A DNA stretch of 64,000 nt from Flavobacteriales bacterium (GTDB lineage Bacteria > Bacteroidota > Bacteroidia > NS11-12g > UBA9320), in the NCBI GenBank assembly GCA_020635435.1, contig JACJZU010000004.1:62001-126000 (forward strand), given 5' to 3'. Under the pieces are notes generated by a model. That model was not told the DNA's origin. It made no database searches and saw only the letters and a program-made list of their open reading frames with translations. Numbering within the stretch: position 1 is the stretch's first letter; every line of letters begins with the position of its first letter. Made by a program: the position numbers and the translations under genes. Below are positions 28,319 to 37,009 of the stretch, one piece after another.

Positions 28319-28394
28319 GTGCGCCATCAACGTGGCGAGTTGATCTATCCGAGCAGGGACATCCTATCATTTCGACAGGATCTTCGAGTCAAGA

Positions 28395-29015
28395 TCAGTT
28401 GGTATGCAGTCCACATTCTCTATCCGACAGAACCTTGGTTGGGTCGTAATAATTGAATTCGTTATCGAGTTTGTGTTTTTTCAGGTAAAGGTCCAGATCA
28501 GGATCGGTCCAATGGTAGAAGGGGCTCACTTTGAGCAGGCCGTTCGAGTCGGTTGAAAAAACATCGAGTGAATTTCGGAATGGCGTTTGGCCTTTCCGAA
28601 GATTGGTGAACCAGACGTCCGGGTTGTGCTCCCGCATGGCACGCCGGAAGGGTTCAAGCTTCACCTGAGCGGTGAACAGATCGTGTTCGGGCGTGTCGAT
28701 TTCAGGCATACCGAGAAATACGGATCGATAAGCCTTCGTTTGTGCCGGAACGTAGAGGAAGATGTTCAGGTCAAGTTGAGCGATCAATTTTTTTGCGTGT
28801 CGGTAAGTGGCCGGCGTATTATAGCCTGTATCACACCAAATGACCGGGATATCCGGTTTAATTCGCGATACGAGATGTAGGATGGCCGATTCGTAAGGTC
28901 TGAAATTCGTAGTGATCACAGGTCGTTTTGCCTTTTTGAGTGCGAACTGTGCGATCTCTTCTGGTGTGTGGAGTTTGAAGGACTCGTTTTGCAGATTAAG
29001 TTGATTTGTACTCAT
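28395..29015 (-). CDS. cysH: PAPS/APS reductase (CysH) family protein
   Basis: A 206-residue protein; ATG 29015 overlaps the stop of the upstream DUF2061 gene (ATGA), and the frame extended further upstream is not family sequence. The PP-loop-like fold is indicated by VITTNFRPYESAILHLVSRIKPDIPVIWCDTGYNTPATYRHA; the C-terminal catalytic motif ECGLH carries Cys201. The paired CC motifs of iron-sulphur APS reductases are absent, which favours the PAPS type, but the protein is shorter than the usual 240. It would reduce activated sulphate to sulphite using thioredoxin. No cysD/cysN is adjacent in this window. Confidence 0.8.
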   Translation of the reverse strand: MSTNQLNLQNESFKLHTPEEIAQFALKKAKRPVITTNFRPYESAILHLVSRIKPDIPVIWCDTGYNTPATYRHAKKLIAQLDLNIFLYVPAQTKAYRSVFLGMPEIDTPEHDLFTAQVKLEPFRRAMREHNPDVWFTNLRKGQTPFRNSLDVFSTDSNGLLKVSPFYHWTDPDLDLYLKKHKLDNEFNYYDPTKVLSDRECGLHTN

Positions 29016-29263
29016 GATTTTCCCCAATTGGTTAGATTCCAGATCCGTTCGTGAATTACGTACAGGATCATTTTTGTGATCAGTTCGATAGATCCGATGG
29101 TATAGGCAAGAGAGAAACTGCCGGTAATGATCCAGGATATGGTAATGGTATCCAATGTGCCCAACGCTCTCCAACTCACGGCCTTTACCACACTGCGAAC
29201 AGGTTTGTCTGAAGTGCCGATGTTACCCGAGGATCTTCGTTTGACGAGTGCTGAAATGATCAT
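29012..29263 (-). CDS. DUF2061 membrane protein
   Basis: An 83-residue protein with the DUF2061 signature: SVVKAVSWRALGTLDTITISWIITGSFSLAYTIGSIELITKMILYVIHERIW, comprising two hydrophobic helices and the conserved R/E/W ends. The family is often adjacent to sulphate-assimilation genes, but its function is unknown. Its stop overlaps the cysH start by 4 bases, giving translational coupling, and a 12-bp perfect palindrome lies about 70 bases upstream. Confidence 0.85.
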   Translation of the reverse strand: MIISALVKRRSSGNIGTSDKPVRSVVKAVSWRALGTLDTITISWIITGSFSLAYTIGSIELITKMILYVIHERIWNLTNWGKS

Positions 29264-29330
29264 AAACCATTTAACCTATCGACTTAATAGGAAATACAAA
29301 TAAAAGTGAAGTTGGGTTGAGAATCAAGCG

Positions 29331-29346
29331 TGTGACAATTGTCATA
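29331..29346. promoter_or_regulatory. CRP/FNR-type palindrome between Rrf2 gene and DUF2061-cysH
   Basis: TGTGA-CAATTG-TCATA contains the perfect 12-bp palindrome TGACAATTGTCA (29333-29344) and matches TGTGA-N6-TCACA at 9 of 10 positions. It overlaps the stop codon of the Rrf2 gene and sits about 70 bases upstream of the DUF2061-cysH unit, a plausible operator. It could be read by a CRP/FNR-type regulator or by the Rrf2 protein itself. Confidence 0.45.
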
Positions 29347-29749
29347 TCAGGTCTGCGACCGTATGTGTTCGGAAAACATCGAGCATACTGTCCCGTACCT
29401 TGAGCATGACCCGGTGGATAGAGCATGATTCTTCGGATCTGCAATCATCGCATGGTTCGTAATAATTCAGGCTTACACATGGAACGAGTGCAATAGGTCC
29501 TTCGAGCAACCGTATGATGTCTGTAAGAGGGATATCTTTGGGATCCTGCATAAGATAATAACCCCCTCCCTTACCTTTTTTTGCGCCCAGATATCCCGCT
29601 TTTCGCAGGTTGAGCATAATGCTTTCGAGGAATTTGACAGATATACCTTCGTCACGTGCTATTGTGCTGGATTGAAGAGGAGTCCGGCTATTCGTCCGGG
29701 CTAGTGCAGCAAGGGCTTTGAGACCGTATTTTGTTCGCTTGGAAAGCAT
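29342..29749 (-). CDS. Rrf2-family transcriptional regulator
   Basis: A 135-residue protein; ATG 29749 (MLSKRTKYGLKALAALA) is preferred over an upstream TTG. The N-terminal winged helix is the Rrf2 type (SSTIARDEGISVKFLESIMLNLRKAGYLGAKKGKGGGYYL). Near the C-terminus are cysteines in VPCVSLNYYEPCDDC and SCSIH; iron-sulphur Rrf2 proteins such as IscR use three such Cys as ligands, and other members (CymR) sense sulphur status. Location just upstream of DUF2061-cysH on the same strand suggests regulation of sulphate reduction. A palindrome overlapping its stop is a candidate operator. Confidence 0.9.
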   Translation of the reverse strand: MLSKRTKYGLKALAALARTNSRTPLQSSTIARDEGISVKFLESIMLNLRKAGYLGAKKGKGGGYYLMQDPKDIPLTDIIRLLEGPIALVPCVSLNYYEPCDDCRSEESCSIHRVMLKVRDSMLDVFRTHTVADLI

Positions 29750-29803
29750 ATTCAATATTATATCAAATACTGCTTAAAGGGCAAGGTTGAACTGAACGAT
29801 CCG

Positions 29804-31744
29804 TTATTGCTTGATAAGTCGGAAACTTTTAGCATAACCCTTTTGAACCACATTTACATAATAGGTTCCGGTTGCCAGATGGGATACGTCAAATTCGAGG
29901 GATAGATTCTCTTCTTCCATACGCGTTTTGTGCCGAAGGAGCAGTTCACCGTTGAAAGCGATGATGCTCACGGAAAGATCACCTTGAAAACCGCTCAAGC
30001 TGAGCGTAAATGAGGTTTTAACCGGATTGGGAAATAGAATAGCAGAGGCTTGATTCAAATGCACCTGACATGGACTGCTCTGTTCCGAGGCGGGAATAGG
30101 CAAGGTGTCGTGCAGTTGGTCGGAGGGTATTGCAAACCATGTGTGTTCGTTGGGTTCAGTATCCGGTGACAAGCATGCCAGGATTTCTTCGATCTCCGTG
30201 AGATGATTCTTGATTTCCCTGGGTTTTGATGCCTGCGTATCGATCTGCGGAAGTTGGATCGTTGCACCGCATATAAAGGTGCTCCTTCCATAGTCACGAT
30301 TTGAAAGTTTAAACGTTTGTCCTCCCGGTGTTCTGAATTCAGGTGCGCCATAATAATTCCCGGCCATAATTAGGTTCTTCCCTCCGTTTCGAACTTTGGA
30401 TATATATGCCCAGGATCTCTTATTTCGAAAATCCTGCTGAAGAATATGGAGACTGTCAGCCTCCCAAACGCTGATAAAGGTTCCTGCAACAGAATCATGA
30501 ATGACCCGGGTGTCGTTTGTTGGATCAAGATTCAATGACCCCGAGAACGAGCCGGCCAAAAAAATTCTATTATTTCCCACGTTTACAAGAGATGTTCCGA
30601 AAACGGCTTGGTTATATTCCTTTTGGTTGTGATAGCGCACAAAATCCAGATCGCCATTTGGGAAGAAGGAAGCATAGACGAAACTGGATCCCGATTTCCA
30701 TTCGTATCCACTTTCTTGCTTCATTCGAACACCTGAGGAGATCACACATTCCATTCTGTATTCTCCCGTAAGCCACAGTTTTCCGTCAGCATCCACTTGC
30801 AGATCTCGAATAAACTGCAGATTTCTTCCTCCAAGTGTCCTCACCCAAAGCAACTCATTCGTCGAATCGTACTTGGCAATGAATGCGTCCTGATTGTCGA
30901 TCAACCGATCATTCACCAGAGAATCTTTGGGAGTCAGATCGAGCCGGCCTTCAAACAATCCATAAACGATCAGGTTATTAGCCCTGTCACTTATCATATG
31001 CGTGCTCCTTATCCGTTTATCGATATAGGTTAAGGGGAATTTTTCGCGCACATTTCCATTTTTATCCAATATGAATGTGACGAGGCGCTCCAGGGAACTG
31101 GAATTCACACCGGTCTCTTCAACTCCTGTATCTGCGAACAACTCCTTTTGAAAATGTACAGACCAATAGATATCGCCATTCGGCTTACACGCGATGCCAC
31201 CGGATTGTGCCCAGGTGGATTTCCATTGTTTCACCCAAATGCGCTCTCCTTCGGTGGTATATCGGGCCAGGAATACATAGAAATTCCGATGGAATTGTTC
31301 TTTGGGTTTAGGATCACCAAGCTTGAGCGGTGCCTGGCCAGGGTCGGTTGAAGGGTATATCGAAACGTCATCACAAAAGCCTGTGATCAGCAGATCACCG
31401 TTCTCGGCAAAATGCATTTCCTCTGTACGGCCGTCGTAGCCGCTTTCGAAGGGTAAAGCCCATTGTGCCCGTCCCTCGGGGTCTAGTTTTACAATGGCTC
31501 GTGCCACATGCCTTCCAAAAGGGAGTTGAACGTTCAGCTCTGGAATACTCAATGTCGATGAGTAGTTTACTGCGACATAACTATTCCCATTTCCATCAAC
31601 GAGAATGTCGGCCAGATCGGTTGTATTGTATCCGTCTAAAGTGAACAGCCATTGTGTTTCAATCGGGGAGTCCGTAAGATCTGGCTCCTGGGAATACGTA
31701 AGTGACGTACACCACAAAAGGATACAAGCAGTGAGCAGATGCAT
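29804..31744 (-). CDS. Large T9SS-secreted protein with SBBP-type beta-propeller repeats
   Basis: A 646-residue exported protein; ATG 31744 (MHLLTACILLWCTSLTYSQ) starts the signal peptide, while an upstream in-frame ATG precedes non-signal sequence. Residues about 35-500 contain repeated phrases such as DILVDGNGNSYVAVNYSSTL, MHFAENGDLLITGFCDD, LQVDADGKLWLTGEY and AFIAKYDSTNELLWVRTLGG, the SBBP/delta-60-like propeller repeat of secreted Bacteroidota proteins. The last 80 residues, from AILFPNPVKTSFTLSL, are a T9SS type A sorting domain. A paralogue with the same layout is at 59469-61271. Divergent from the next gene. Probably surface-exposed; ligand unknown. Confidence 0.78.
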   Translation of the reverse strand: MHLLTACILLWCTSLTYSQEPDLTDSPIETQWLFTLDGYNTTDLADILVDGNGNSYVAVNYSSTLSIPELNVQLPFGRHVARAIVKLDPEGRAQWALPFESGYDGRTEEMHFAENGDLLITGFCDDVSIYPSTDPGQAPLKLGDPKPKEQFHRNFYVFLARYTTEGERIWVKQWKSTWAQSGGIACKPNGDIYWSVHFQKELFADTGVEETGVNSSSLERLVTFILDKNGNVREKFPLTYIDKRIRSTHMISDRANNLIVYGLFEGRLDLTPKDSLVNDRLIDNQDAFIAKYDSTNELLWVRTLGGRNLQFIRDLQVDADGKLWLTGEYRMECVISSGVRMKQESGYEWKSGSSFVYASFFPNGDLDFVRYHNQKEYNQAVFGTSLVNVGNNRIFLAGSFSGSLNLDPTNDTRVIHDSVAGTFISVWEADSLHILQQDFRNKRSWAYISKVRNGGKNLIMAGNYYGAPEFRTPGGQTFKLSNRDYGRSTFICGATIQLPQIDTQASKPREIKNHLTEIEEILACLSPDTEPNEHTWFAIPSDQLHDTLPIPASEQSSPCQVHLNQASAILFPNPVKTSFTLSLSGFQGDLSVSIIAFNGELLLRHKTRMEEENLSLEFDVSHLATGTYYVNVVQKGYAKSFRLIKQ

Positions 31745-31759
31745 GTTTAAATTCGTTTC

Positions 31760-31847
31760 CAATATAGGCAATGGAGTCTACCTTTGGGGTAAGGTCGTCA
31801 AATTTCGGGATCGGAATCGAAACGACACTCCGAATTAGCCTATATTG
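31760..31847. promoter_or_regulatory. Divergent promoter region with duplicated GCCTATATTG
   Basis: The 10-mer GCCTATATTG occurs on the plus strand at 31838-31847 (22 bases before ATG 31870) and, in inverted orientation, on the minus strand at 31760-31769 (15 bases before ATG 31744). TATATTG resembles a shortened -7 element TAnnTTTG. The symmetric placement suggests the two T9SS-secreted genes share promoter elements or a regulator. Confidence 0.35.
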
Positions 31848-31869
31848 TAGCTCCAATTAAAATTTGACC

Positions 31870-34800
31870 ATGATCTCCCCGATTTACACAAGGCTATTCG
31901 GCCTTATTTTGATGATCTCCGCAGATGCGCTTTGGGCCAATGCTCAAACCGGAGCCGGTTATGCCCTTGATTTCGATGGGGTAAATGACTACGTGGAGAT
32001 CAAAGATCACAGCAGTTTGAACCCGAGGATATCCATGACCGTTGAGGCCTGGATCTATCCCACAGCTTTCGCGACCAACGTTTGGGAGAATTCCATCTTA
32101 TGTAAACACAACTGGGCTTCCGGAAACAAGGGCTATGTACTAAGGTGCGGCGATGGAGGACGAGTCTCGTTCAATATTTGTTCCCGGAGCAGTGGATCCT
32201 GGGTTGAAGCACAATCGAGTTCGTCGGTATTGGATCTGAACAAATGGTATCATGTTGCCGGTGTGTTCGATGGGGATAGTGTAAAGGTTTATGTGAATGG
32301 AATTCTGCAGGCATTCACCCTCTATACAGGACTCATAGACATCTCAACCGGGGGGAATGCGCGAATTGGGCAACTCAGCACCGGGAACGGAAGGAATTTC
32401 AACGGAATGATCGATGAGGTACGCCTATGGGACACGGCCATCGATGTTAAAACCATGCAAACCTGGATGTGTCAACGCCTGAACAGTTCACACAAGTTCG
32501 CTGCGAGACTTGTCGGACACTGGAAAATGGATGAAGGAACAGGTACCACATTGGCCGACAGTTCCGCCAATTCGAATTCCGGCAGTTTGAATGGGCCATA
32601 TTGGCGTGTCTCAGGAGCAGCTATCGGCGATCGCTCCGTATTCACGTATAATGCAAAGGAACTGAACATTCAATCGAAACAGGGGGATCAACTGAAGATC
32701 AACAAGTTCTCCGGATCGCCTCGGTATGCGCATCTTTATGAGGTGCAAGGCAAGAGCATGGCCCAATTGGATCCAAACGTAGGTGGAGATCTGGATACAA
32801 CCCATTATTACGGTTTATATCTTGACGAGAATACTTCGGTTACAGCAAACGCCACGCTCTATTACTCCGCTAACAAAGCCTATTCAGGCAGCAACGATTG
32901 TGGGTTGGATCTGTTTCGCAGATACCCGGGTGATTCGATGTTTTGGGAGGCTTCGGGTACCAAGGTCTACCTTTCGGGCGACAGTTTACTTACTGAAAGG
33001 CATAATGTAAGTGAATTCGCATTGGTGAATTATGCCATGGATTCCAATACGATCCTGCGCACTTCCAATGGTAAACCCTGGTATTGCAAAGGAGATAGCG
33101 TTCGGTTGATCGCAGCAGGCAATAGTAATTTCAGGTATACCTGGTTCTACAACGGAACACAGATCAAAGGCGCAACAGGCAATTCGATCTACGCATCGAA
33201 AGTTGGGAAGTATCAGGTAGAAGCGGTACGAACGGGAACGACTTGTTCGGTGAAGAGTATCGAGTATACTATTTCGGAACGAACACCGCCTAAAGTAAGT
33301 CTTGCGGCGCAAGCCCCTGTATGTGAAAGTGTTGATACGGTTGTTCTCAAAGGTGGATCACCTGCAGGAGGCAGTTATTTGGGCATCACTGTGCGGGATA
33401 GCTTGTTCTTCCCTTCGGCTGTGGGATATGGTAGATACAACATAATATACAGCTACACGGATACGGCACTCTGTACATCCCGAGACACCCAAACACTCAC
33501 GGTATGGCGATTACCGGTACTGAGTATAACAGGAGGCGCATGGACCTGCGATAATGTAGATTCCTTTCCACTCAATTCAGTTTCTCCTTCGGGAGGCACC
33601 TATTTCGGTAAGGGTATCTCCTCGAATCACTTCTTCCCGGATTCCGTTAATGGAATCATCGGGATGTATGGGTATAGTTACACCTATACCGACACCAATA
33701 AATGCAGCAATACAACTTCCGATTCAATCGAGTTGCGTAAGAGTACTATCGCGATACTCAATCCGATCCCGAACAGTTGTTTAAATACAAATCCGCTCAA
33801 TCTCCTCGGCTTACCGAAGGGGGGGACATTCTCCGGACCCGGGGTAAATGGTTCCAGTTTCGACCCCGATATTGCCGGGGTGGGCACACATACCATCACC
33901 TATCGCTATGTGAATGCCGTTGGTTGTCCTTCCTACAATTCCAAAACGGCCAGTGTGTTCAAAGGGAGTAATGTGTCCTGGAATTTCAGTCGTTCGGTCT
34001 GTGTGAATGGGGATAGTCTACAGCTTCCACAGGGTAATCCTTCGGGAGGCAGTTTCAGCGGGCGAGGGGTGATAAGGGATCACTTTTTCCCATCCAACGC
34101 CGGCACGGGAAAACACATCTTAAAATATACCTATACAGATAGCAACAAATGTTCGAATGAGGCATCCGGGAATATGGAAGTTTTTGACACAACAGCTTTA
34201 ACAGTAACGGGTATTCCAACTGTTTGTCCCGGGGATGCTCCTGTGAAACTCGTTCTTGTTAGTCCTTCCGGCGGCACGTACACAGGTTCGGCCGTTTCCA
34301 GGGATTCATTTTTTGTAGAAAGGGCAGTTTCGGGTGCGAATCGGGTAGATTATTCTTATACGGACATGAATGGGTGTATTTCATCTATCAAGTTGGAAAT
34401 CGAGAAATTGAAACCGGGTTCTGCATCGGTCACCCTTCCGGAAAGTGTCTGTGACGGGGCCGATCCGCTCAAGATCGTTGTGAATCCCACTGGAGGAACG
34501 CTGAGCGGACCTGCGATCATCGGACAGTTCTTTGTGCCGTCTTCTGCAGGAGTTGGAACACATTCGATCCTCTATGCGTATGCCGATCCAAGTGGTTGTA
34601 CTGTCCGCGACACAGCTAATATCACTGTTGCAGAGGTACCAAATGTCACATTGTTGGGTCAGCCTGGTATATGTGCCAACATTGAACCCTTTGGTTTGAA
34701 AGGAGGAATGCCAGTTGGGGGAATCTATAAATTGAATGGACTAGAAAAGCAGGATTTCGAACCATCCGAATGGCAGATCGGTGAGCAGGAACTTCGATAT

Positions 34801-35316
34801 ATTTTCGAGAATGAATGGTCCTGTTCCGACTCAGCCACGATACACTTCCGAATGCATCCCTTGCCGCCAAAACCATCTGTTCTTTTACAAGATAGCGTAC
34901 TGAAGAGTACTTCGGCAACAGGAAACCAATGGTACAATTCGGCTGGAGAGATCGCGGGAGCCACCGGACAATCATATCGGCCGTTGTCCAACGGTAGCTA
35001 TTGGGTTGTAGTGGCGAGCGATTCAGGTTGTACCCAAGCTTCAGATACCTTCATGTACGATCTCATCGGAATAGAGTCATTGTTTGATGCCGGTATCGAA
35101 TTGTTCCCGGTTCCATGCGTGTCTACCCTTTGGGTTCGTTCAGGTTTCAGGGCTACTTACCGCCTGAGCGATCTGGCTGGCAGAACTGTGGGTCAAGGGC
35201 AATTTGAAAGGGAGCTGAACGCGTTGGATGTATCGGCGTTGAAGAATGGGTGCTACTATTTGGAGTTGAATGACGGATTATTTGTGCGGTATACGCGGTT
35301 TACGATCAGCCGTTGA
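31870..35316 (+). CDS. Large T9SS-secreted adhesin-like protein: LamG plus seven Cys-paired repeats
   Basis: A 1148-residue exported protein; ATG 31870 (MISPIYTRLFGLILM) is preferred to the upstream TTG. After the signal peptide (ends ANAQ) comes a LamG/concanavalin-like domain, about residues 32-230 (YALDFDGVNDYVEIKDHSSL ... VEAWIYP; ARIGQLSTGNGRNFNGMIDEVRLWD). Residues about 472-996 hold seven units of ~75 residues, each with the pattern Cys...GG.Y.G.G...F.P..AG.G.H...Y.Y.D..GC, that is two Cys per repeat, which probably form disulfides. The C-terminal ~75 residues (IELFPVPCVSTLWV ... CYYLELNDGL) are a T9SS type A sorting domain. Likely surface adhesin or carbohydrate binder. Confidence 0.78.
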   Translation: MISPIYTRLFGLILMISADALWANAQTGAGYALDFDGVNDYVEIKDHSSLNPRISMTVEAWIYPTAFATNVWENSILCKHNWASGNKGYVLRCGDGGRVSFNICSRSSGSWVEAQSSSSVLDLNKWYHVAGVFDGDSVKVYVNGILQAFTLYTGLIDISTGGNARIGQLSTGNGRNFNGMIDEVRLWDTAIDVKTMQTWMCQRLNSSHKFAARLVGHWKMDEGTGTTLADSSANSNSGSLNGPYWRVSGAAIGDRSVFTYNAKELNIQSKQGDQLKINKFSGSPRYAHLYEVQGKSMAQLDPNVGGDLDTTHYYGLYLDENTSVTANATLYYSANKAYSGSNDCGLDLFRRYPGDSMFWEASGTKVYLSGDSLLTERHNVSEFALVNYAMDSNTILRTSNGKPWYCKGDSVRLIAAGNSNFRYTWFYNGTQIKGATGNSIYASKVGKYQVEAVRTGTTCSVKSIEYTISERTPPKVSLAAQAPVCESVDTVVLKGGSPAGGSYLGITVRDSLFFPSAVGYGRYNIIYSYTDTALCTSRDTQTLTVWRLPVLSITGGAWTCDNVDSFPLNSVSPSGGTYFGKGISSNHFFPDSVNGIIGMYGYSYTYTDTNKCSNTTSDSIELRKSTIAILNPIPNSCLNTNPLNLLGLPKGGTFSGPGVNGSSFDPDIAGVGTHTITYRYVNAVGCPSYNSKTASVFKGSNVSWNFSRSVCVNGDSLQLPQGNPSGGSFSGRGVIRDHFFPSNAGTGKHILKYTYTDSNKCSNEASGNMEVFDTTALTVTGIPTVCPGDAPVKLVLVSPSGGTYTGSAVSRDSFFVERAVSGANRVDYSYTDMNGCISSIKLEIEKLKPGSASVTLPESVCDGADPLKIVVNPTGGTLSGPAIIGQFFVPSSAGVGTHSILYAYADPSGCTVRDTANITVAEVPNVTLLGQPGICANIEPFGLKGGMPVGGIYKLNGLEKQDFEPSEWQIGEQELRYIFENEWSCSDSATIHFRMHPLPPKPSVLLQDSVLKSTSATGNQWYNSAGEIAGATGQSYRPLSNGSYWVVVASDSGCTQASDTFMYDLIGIESLFDAGIELFPVPCVSTLWVRSGFRATYRLSDLAGRTVGQGQFERELNALDVSALKNGCYYLELNDGLFVRYTRFTISR
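33287..34857 (+). repeat. Seven in-frame ~75-codon repeats encoding Ig-like Cys-paired modules
   Basis: Recurrent phrases such as SPSGGTYFGKGI, LPKGGTFSGPGV, NPSGGSFSGRGV, SPSGGTYTGSAV and NPTGGTLSGPAI, each followed after about 30 residues by Y(T)YTD/YAD and a Cys, define seven units over about 525 residues. The DNA has diverged, so recombination between units is probably old. Confidence 0.75.
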
Positions 35317-35433
35317 CGCTTAACTGAACTGTGTAGATCTGTTTGATCCGAGGTGAAAAAGCGTCGACCCGGTTTACGAAGGTTCACAGGCTGATTGCAG
35401 ATTTAGCAACTATTAGCGTCGAGTCTCCAAACG

Positions 35434-35464
35434 AAAAAAGACCCATCTTTGAGATGAGTCTTTT
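35434..35464. terminator. Bidirectional terminator hairpin, first copy
   Basis: AAAAAAGACCCATC - TTTGA - GATGAGTCTTTT folds into an 8-bp stem (one G-T pair) flanked by A and T tracts, so it can terminate both strands. It lies 118 bases past the stop of the 31870 gene. A near copy lies at 35618. Between 35317 and 35433 nothing else was recognised. Confidence 0.65.
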
Positions 35465-35617
35465 CATTGTTTTTTTAACTGCCCACCTTAGCCAAGGCTT
35501 TGGTGGACGCGGTAGGGGGAAGCAGACTAATATCGAACATTCTTGAACTCGGGATTTGATGCCCCAAGCAGAATATCGAACCTGTTTCAAACCACCTCAA
35601 TCCCAGGCCCAGAAACG
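35465..35617. other. Non-coding segment with tRNA-like fragments between two copies of one terminator
   Basis: No credible gene. It holds an interrupted inverted repeat CCACC-TT-AGCC-AA-GGCT-TT-GGTGG (35483-35506) and two direct copies of AAGCAGA(CTA)ATATCGAAC (35520-35538 and 35566-35581). Read on the minus strand the copies contain GTTCGATATT, similar to a tRNA T-loop. With matching terminators on both sides, this looks like decayed tRNA-unit duplication, but that is inference. Confidence 0.35.
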
Positions 35618-35650
35618 AAAAAAGACCCATCGCATTGATGAGTCTTCTCT
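35618..35650 (-). terminator. Terminator of tRNA-Glu, second hairpin copy
   Basis: Read on the minus strand, AAGACTCATC - AATGC - GATGGGTC followed by six T lies 2 bases beyond the 3' CCA of tRNA-Glu. It shares the sequence of the hairpin at 35434-35464 (same ACGAAAAAAGACCCATC arm). Confidence 0.8.
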
Positions 35651-35651
35651 T

Positions 35652-35726
35652 TGGTAGCCCCTAGGGGAATCGAACCCCTCTTCCCAGAATGAAAATCTGA
35701 TGTCCTAACCGATAGACGAAGGGGCC
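35652..35726 (-). tRNA. tRNA-Glu (anticodon UUC)
   Basis: On the minus strand the sequence folds as a cloverleaf: acceptor GGCCCCT with AGGGGCT, D-arm GTCTATCGGTTAGGAC, anticodon arm TCAGA-TTTTCAT-TCTGG, T-arm AGGGG-TTCGATT-CCCCT, discriminator A and an encoded CCA. The anticodon at the centre of the loop is TTC, reading GAA (and GAG) as glutamate. Position 1-72 is a G-U pair. A terminator follows immediately and gapA is divergent on the other side. Confidence 0.95.
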
Positions 35727-35843
35727 AGATCTTCAGGATGGTATTTACTGATTCCGTTTTTCCATCCGGATTTTCACCGAAACGGAACCTCGAAAAGGGG
35801 CTTTCCGTTTTGGTGGGTGCAAAGAAATATTTTTTTGCACTAA

Positions 35844-36899
<1,056 letters not shown>

Positions 36900-36937
36900 G
36901 TCCCCAAAACAATATCTGATCATCGCATTTTGATGTG

Positions 36938-36963
36938 AATCCCGCTTCGGCGGGATTTTTTTT
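36938..36963 (+). terminator. Rho-independent terminator of gapA
   Basis: Perfect 8-bp stem AATCCCGC/GCGGGATT closed by a TTCG tetraloop, followed by an eight-T run. It is 38 bases after the gapA stop. Confidence 0.93.
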
Positions 36964-37009
36964 CGCCGATTTTTTGCTAATTTCAACCGGTCGTACCAAT
37001 AGACTTGTC

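Noticed and set aside
35343..35590. Short open frames on both strands beside tRNA-Glu
   Set aside because: They run through terminator hairpins and repeated debris and show no protein-like features.
36935..37009. Upstream extension of the PorE-like gene
   Set aside because: It covers the gapA terminator hairpin; ATG 37010 starts a clear signal peptide.
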